Part shown: positions 12,582 through 14,562 of the stretch, one piece after another
Layout: every line of letters starts with the position of its first letter
How positions within the stretch are numbered: position 1 is the stretch's first letter
Assembly (NCBI GenBank): GCA_025997715.1
Contig: BNUY01000074.1
Span: 1-14,562 of the forward strand
Source: Spirochaetia bacterium
GTDB lineage: Bacteria > Spirochaetota > Spirochaetia > Treponematales > Breznakiellaceae
Direction of reading: 5' to 3'
DNA: 14,562 nucleotides
The notes under the pieces: model-generated
Database searches by the model: none
The model's input: the letters and a program-made list of their open reading frames with translations, nothing else
Told to the model about the DNA's origin: nothing
Made by a program: the position numbers and the translations under genes

Positions 12582-12861
12582 GTGCCCAAACTTTGGACAG
12601 ATCTGGGATGGGAGGATTATCTCTACTGGCAAACCCAAGACAGAAAAACCCTTAATAAAATTAATAAACTCATTAACGACATCGTCCGGAACGGGAATAC
12701 CGGCATCGGCAAGCCGGAACCCTTGCGGGAGAATTTGTCCGGCTGGAGGTCTCAGACCAGTAGGTCTGTGAGAGATAGATGAAAAAAACCGATTGGTGTA
12801 TCGCCTTGCGGATATAAACATTGAAATCTCCCAATGCCGGGGCCATTACAGTGATAAATAA
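12582..12861 (+). pseudogene. YoeB/Txe-family mRNA-interferase toxin, frameshifted
   Basis: The first 55 codons, from GTG 12582, read as YoeB: WEDYLYWQTQDRKTLNKINKL, GKPEPL with Glu46 at the catalytic position, and NLSGW. The frame then runs into RSQTSRSVRDR and stops at 12780-12782. The rest of YoeB is present in another frame from 12775: IDEKNRLVYRLAD, ISQCRG and HY near the end, stop at 12859-12861. Between Trp55 and the Ile there are 28 bases where E. coli YoeB has 12, so about 16 extra bases shift the frame. The extra piece contains CAGACC-AGTA-GGTCTG. The in-frame product lacks the Arg and the His-Tyr pair needed for RNA cleavage and is presumably inactive. The start lies 3 bases after the antitoxin stop, with GAGG 8 bases before it. 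Confidence 0.8.
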
Positions 12862-12867
12862 CCGGCG

Positions 12868-12897
12868 CTGGAAACAATCCTCCCTTTCCAGTATAAT
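12868..12897 (+). promoter_or_regulatory. Promoter of the ABC-F gene with inverted repeat; leaderless arrangement
   Basis: TGGAAA (12869-12874, 4 of 6), a 17-base spacer and TATAAT (12892-12897, perfect) precede the ATG at 12904 by only 6 bases, and no Shine-Dalgarno is present, so the mRNA probably begins at the start codon. CTGGAAA (12868-12874) and TTTCCAG (12885-12891) are perfect 7-base inverted copies that include the -35 box and touch the -10, a likely operator. Confidence 0.6.
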
Positions 12898-12903
12898 TAT
12901 CCC

Positions 12904-14559
12904 ATGATTACCGTTACCGAACTTAGCCTCAGCTTTGGCGAGCGTATCCTCTTTAAGGATGTTAACCTAAAATTTACCCCCGGCAACTGTTACGGCGTTA
13001 TCGGCGCCAACGGGGCGGGGAAGTCTACCTTCCTCAAGATACTTTCCGGGGAAACCGAACACGATAAGGGCGAGGTTAGTATCAGTGCCGGGGAGCGGAT
13101 GGCGGTGCTGCGGCAGGACCACTTCGCCTTTGAAGAACATCCCGCCCTGGAAACGGTGATCATGGGCTATGAGAAGCTTTACGCGGTTCAAACGGAGCGG
13201 GAGGCCATCTACGCCAAAGCGGACTTTACCGAGGCGGACGGGATGAAGGCCAGCGAGCTTGAGGCGGATTTTGCCGACCTCGGCGGCTGGGAGGCGGAAG
13301 CCCAGGCGGGAGCGTTGCTTTCCGGGCTTGGCTTGGACGAGGAGGACCACGGGAAGCTCATGGCGGACCTGGACGAGTCCAAGAAGGTCCGGGTGCTCCT
13401 GGCCCAGGCGCTTTTCGGCAACCCCGATCTGCTGCTCCTGGACGAACCAACCAATGGCTTGGATCTGGAATCCATCTCATGGCTGGAGGAATTCCTCATC
13501 AACTTCCCCAACACGGTGATCGTGGTTTCCCACGACCGGCACTTCCTCAACGCGGTGTGTACCCACGTTTGCGACATCGACTTCGGCAGGATTTCCCTCT
13601 ATTCGGGGAACTACGACTTCTGGTACCAGATGAGCCAGATGCTCCAGCGCCAGGCCAAGGATCAGCAAAAGAAAAATGAAGATAAGGCCCGGGAACTCAG
13701 GGAGTTTATCCAGCGGTTCGCCTCCAACGCCGCCAAAAGCCGCCAGGCCACCAGCCGCAAGAAGGTGCTGGAAAAGCTGAACCTGGACAATGTGGTGATC
13801 ACCTCGAGGAAGTTTCCCTTCGTGGGCTTTAAGCCGGACCGGGAGATTGGCAACAACGTATTGCGGATAGAAAAGCTGCAAGTTACTTTGGAGGATACTG
13901 AAACCGGCGGTGGGAATCAGGCGCTCACCTTTATGGTAAATAAAAACGATAAGATCGCCTTTGTTGGAGCGGAACACCTGGCAAAGACCATGTTCTTTGA
14001 CGCCATCGCCGGCATTACCAAACCCGCCGCAGGGGACGCCTATTGGGGCCAGACCACCTCCTTCTCCTACTTTCCCAAGGAAAACAGCGCGTTTTTTGAC
14101 TCCGATCTTTCCATCACCGACTGGCTCAAGCAGTACTCCCCGGATCAGGACGAAACCTATGTCCGCAGCTTCCTTGGGCGTATGCTTTTCTCCGGGGACG
14201 AGGCGCTAAAACCGGTAAACGTTCTTTCCGGGGGCGAAAAGGTTCGGTGCATGCTCGCCAAAATGATGCTCTCCGGGGCCAATGTGCTCATCCTGGATGA
14301 ACCAACCAACCACCTGGACCTGGAAGCCATTACCGCCCTGAACGACGGGCTCATCGCCTTTCCCGGAGTGATCCTCTTCAACTCCCACGACCACGAATTC
14401 GTGGGCTCCGTAGCCAACCGGATCATCGAAATAGTGCCGGGGAATATTCCCGGGGGTATCATCGACCGGATGATGCCCTTCGACGAATACCTGGCGGATG
14501 AACAGGTCAAGGGGCTGCGGGCCGAGGCGTACCACCACGCGGAACGGCTGAGGATATAG
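12904..14559 (+). CDS. ykpA: ABC-F family ATPase (YbiT/YkpA subgroup)
   Basis: Soluble twin-ATPase protein of 551 residues from the ribosome-associated ABC-F family; these bind the ribosomal E site and affect translation. There are no transmembrane segments. The first domain has Walker A GANGAGKS (34-41), Walker B LLLLDEPTN (Asp180, Glu181) followed by G-L-D rather than H-L-D, and SHDRHF. Its signature position reads MADLDESKK (153-161) instead of LSGGE. A charged linker with QATSRKKVLEKL (about residues 270-300) joins the domains. The second domain has a degenerate Walker A, GAEHLAKT (355-362), but an intact LSGGEKVR (441-448) and LILDEPTNHLD. Long stretches recall B. subtilis YkpA from memory. 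It starts at ATG 12904 without an SD and stops 3 bases before the window end. No link to drug resistance is shown. Confidence 0.92.
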   Translation: MITVTELSLSFGERILFKDVNLKFTPGNCYGVIGANGAGKSTFLKILSGETEHDKGEVSISAGERMAVLRQDHFAFEEHPALETVIMGYEKLYAVQTEREAIYAKADFTEADGMKASELEADFADLGGWEAEAQAGALLSGLGLDEEDHGKLMADLDESKKVRVLLAQALFGNPDLLLLDEPTNGLDLESISWLEEFLINFPNTVIVVSHDRHFLNAVCTHVCDIDFGRISLYSGNYDFWYQMSQMLQRQAKDQQKKNEDKARELREFIQRFASNAAKSRQATSRKKVLEKLNLDNVVITSRKFPFVGFKPDREIGNNVLRIEKLQVTLEDTETGGGNQALTFMVNKNDKIAFVGAEHLAKTMFFDAIAGITKPAAGDAYWGQTTSFSYFPKENSAFFDSDLSITDWLKQYSPDQDETYVRSFLGRMLFSGDEALKPVNVLSGGEKVRCMLAKMMLSGANVLILDEPTNHLDLEAITALNDGLIAFPGVILFNSHDHEFVGSVANRIIEIVPGNIPGGIIDRMMPFDEYLADEQVKGLRAEAYHHAERLRI

Positions 14560-14562
14560 GGG

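Noticed and set aside
12582..12861. Programmed frameshift producing full-length YoeB
   Set aside because: The gap between the two parts is about 16 bases too long, a TGA stands just before the second part in its frame, and no slippery site at the junction is evident.
1..14562. CRISPR array, rRNA gene or intact insertion sequence
   Set aside because: No regularly spaced repeats, rRNA motifs or transposase genes were seen anywhere in the window.

Overview
The window looks like chromosomal DNA from a spirochaete, most likely a Treponema-type bacterium. This is inferred from gene content: a diderm with several lipobox-bearing lipoproteins, a LysM / lytic transglycosylase / FtsK cluster, LacI-controlled sugar uptake, and a YkpA-type ABC-F protein. 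The species cannot be fixed from the sequence alone. All main genes have conserved family motifs and ordinary lengths, except one broken toxin gene and the first gene, which is cut by the window edge.

Layout. (1) 1-2776, plus strand: the end of a ribose/galactose-type sugar ABC ATPase, its permease, and a lipoprotein sugar-binding protein. A hairpin terminator follows, and its 3' arm contains the stop codon of a convergent LacI-family regulator (2808-3863, minus). (2) 3864-4250: a 387-base non-coding stretch. It holds an SD-masking hairpin in the lacI leader, a 109-base tRNA-like element on the minus strand that has good acceptor and T arms but no normal anticodon arm, two inverted repeats and a promoter. 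(3) 4251-9682, plus strand: a tight three-gene operon. It encodes a membrane protein joining an Hsp70 substrate-binding-like domain to LysM, a lipoprotein lytic transglycosylase, and the DNA translocase FtsK. Both junctions carry the same TAGTATGAG stop-start. (4) 9686-10207, minus: a CsgG/LpoB-like lipoprotein, convergent with ftsK. (5) 10317-12248: a DEAD-box RNA helicase with a long RG/RD/H-rich tail. (6) 12318-12861: a RelB/DinJ antitoxin and a YoeB-family toxin gene disrupted by a short hairpin-forming frameshift. (7) 12904-14559: a YbiT/YkpA-type ABC-F ATPase.

How it fits together. The left block is a sugar-uptake module with its probable repressor. The middle block looks like a cell-envelope and division module: peptidoglycan binding, peptidoglycan cleavage and chromosome segregation, with a possible peptidoglycan-synthase activator nearby. 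The right block handles RNA and ribosomes, with a toxin-antitoxin remnant between helicase and ABC-F.

The most unusual items are the Hsp70-SBD/TM/LysM fusion, the expanded tRNA-like element in front of lacI, the frameshifted YoeB with an intact and non-standard antitoxin partner, and several promoters so close to their start codons that the mRNAs would be leaderless or nearly so.
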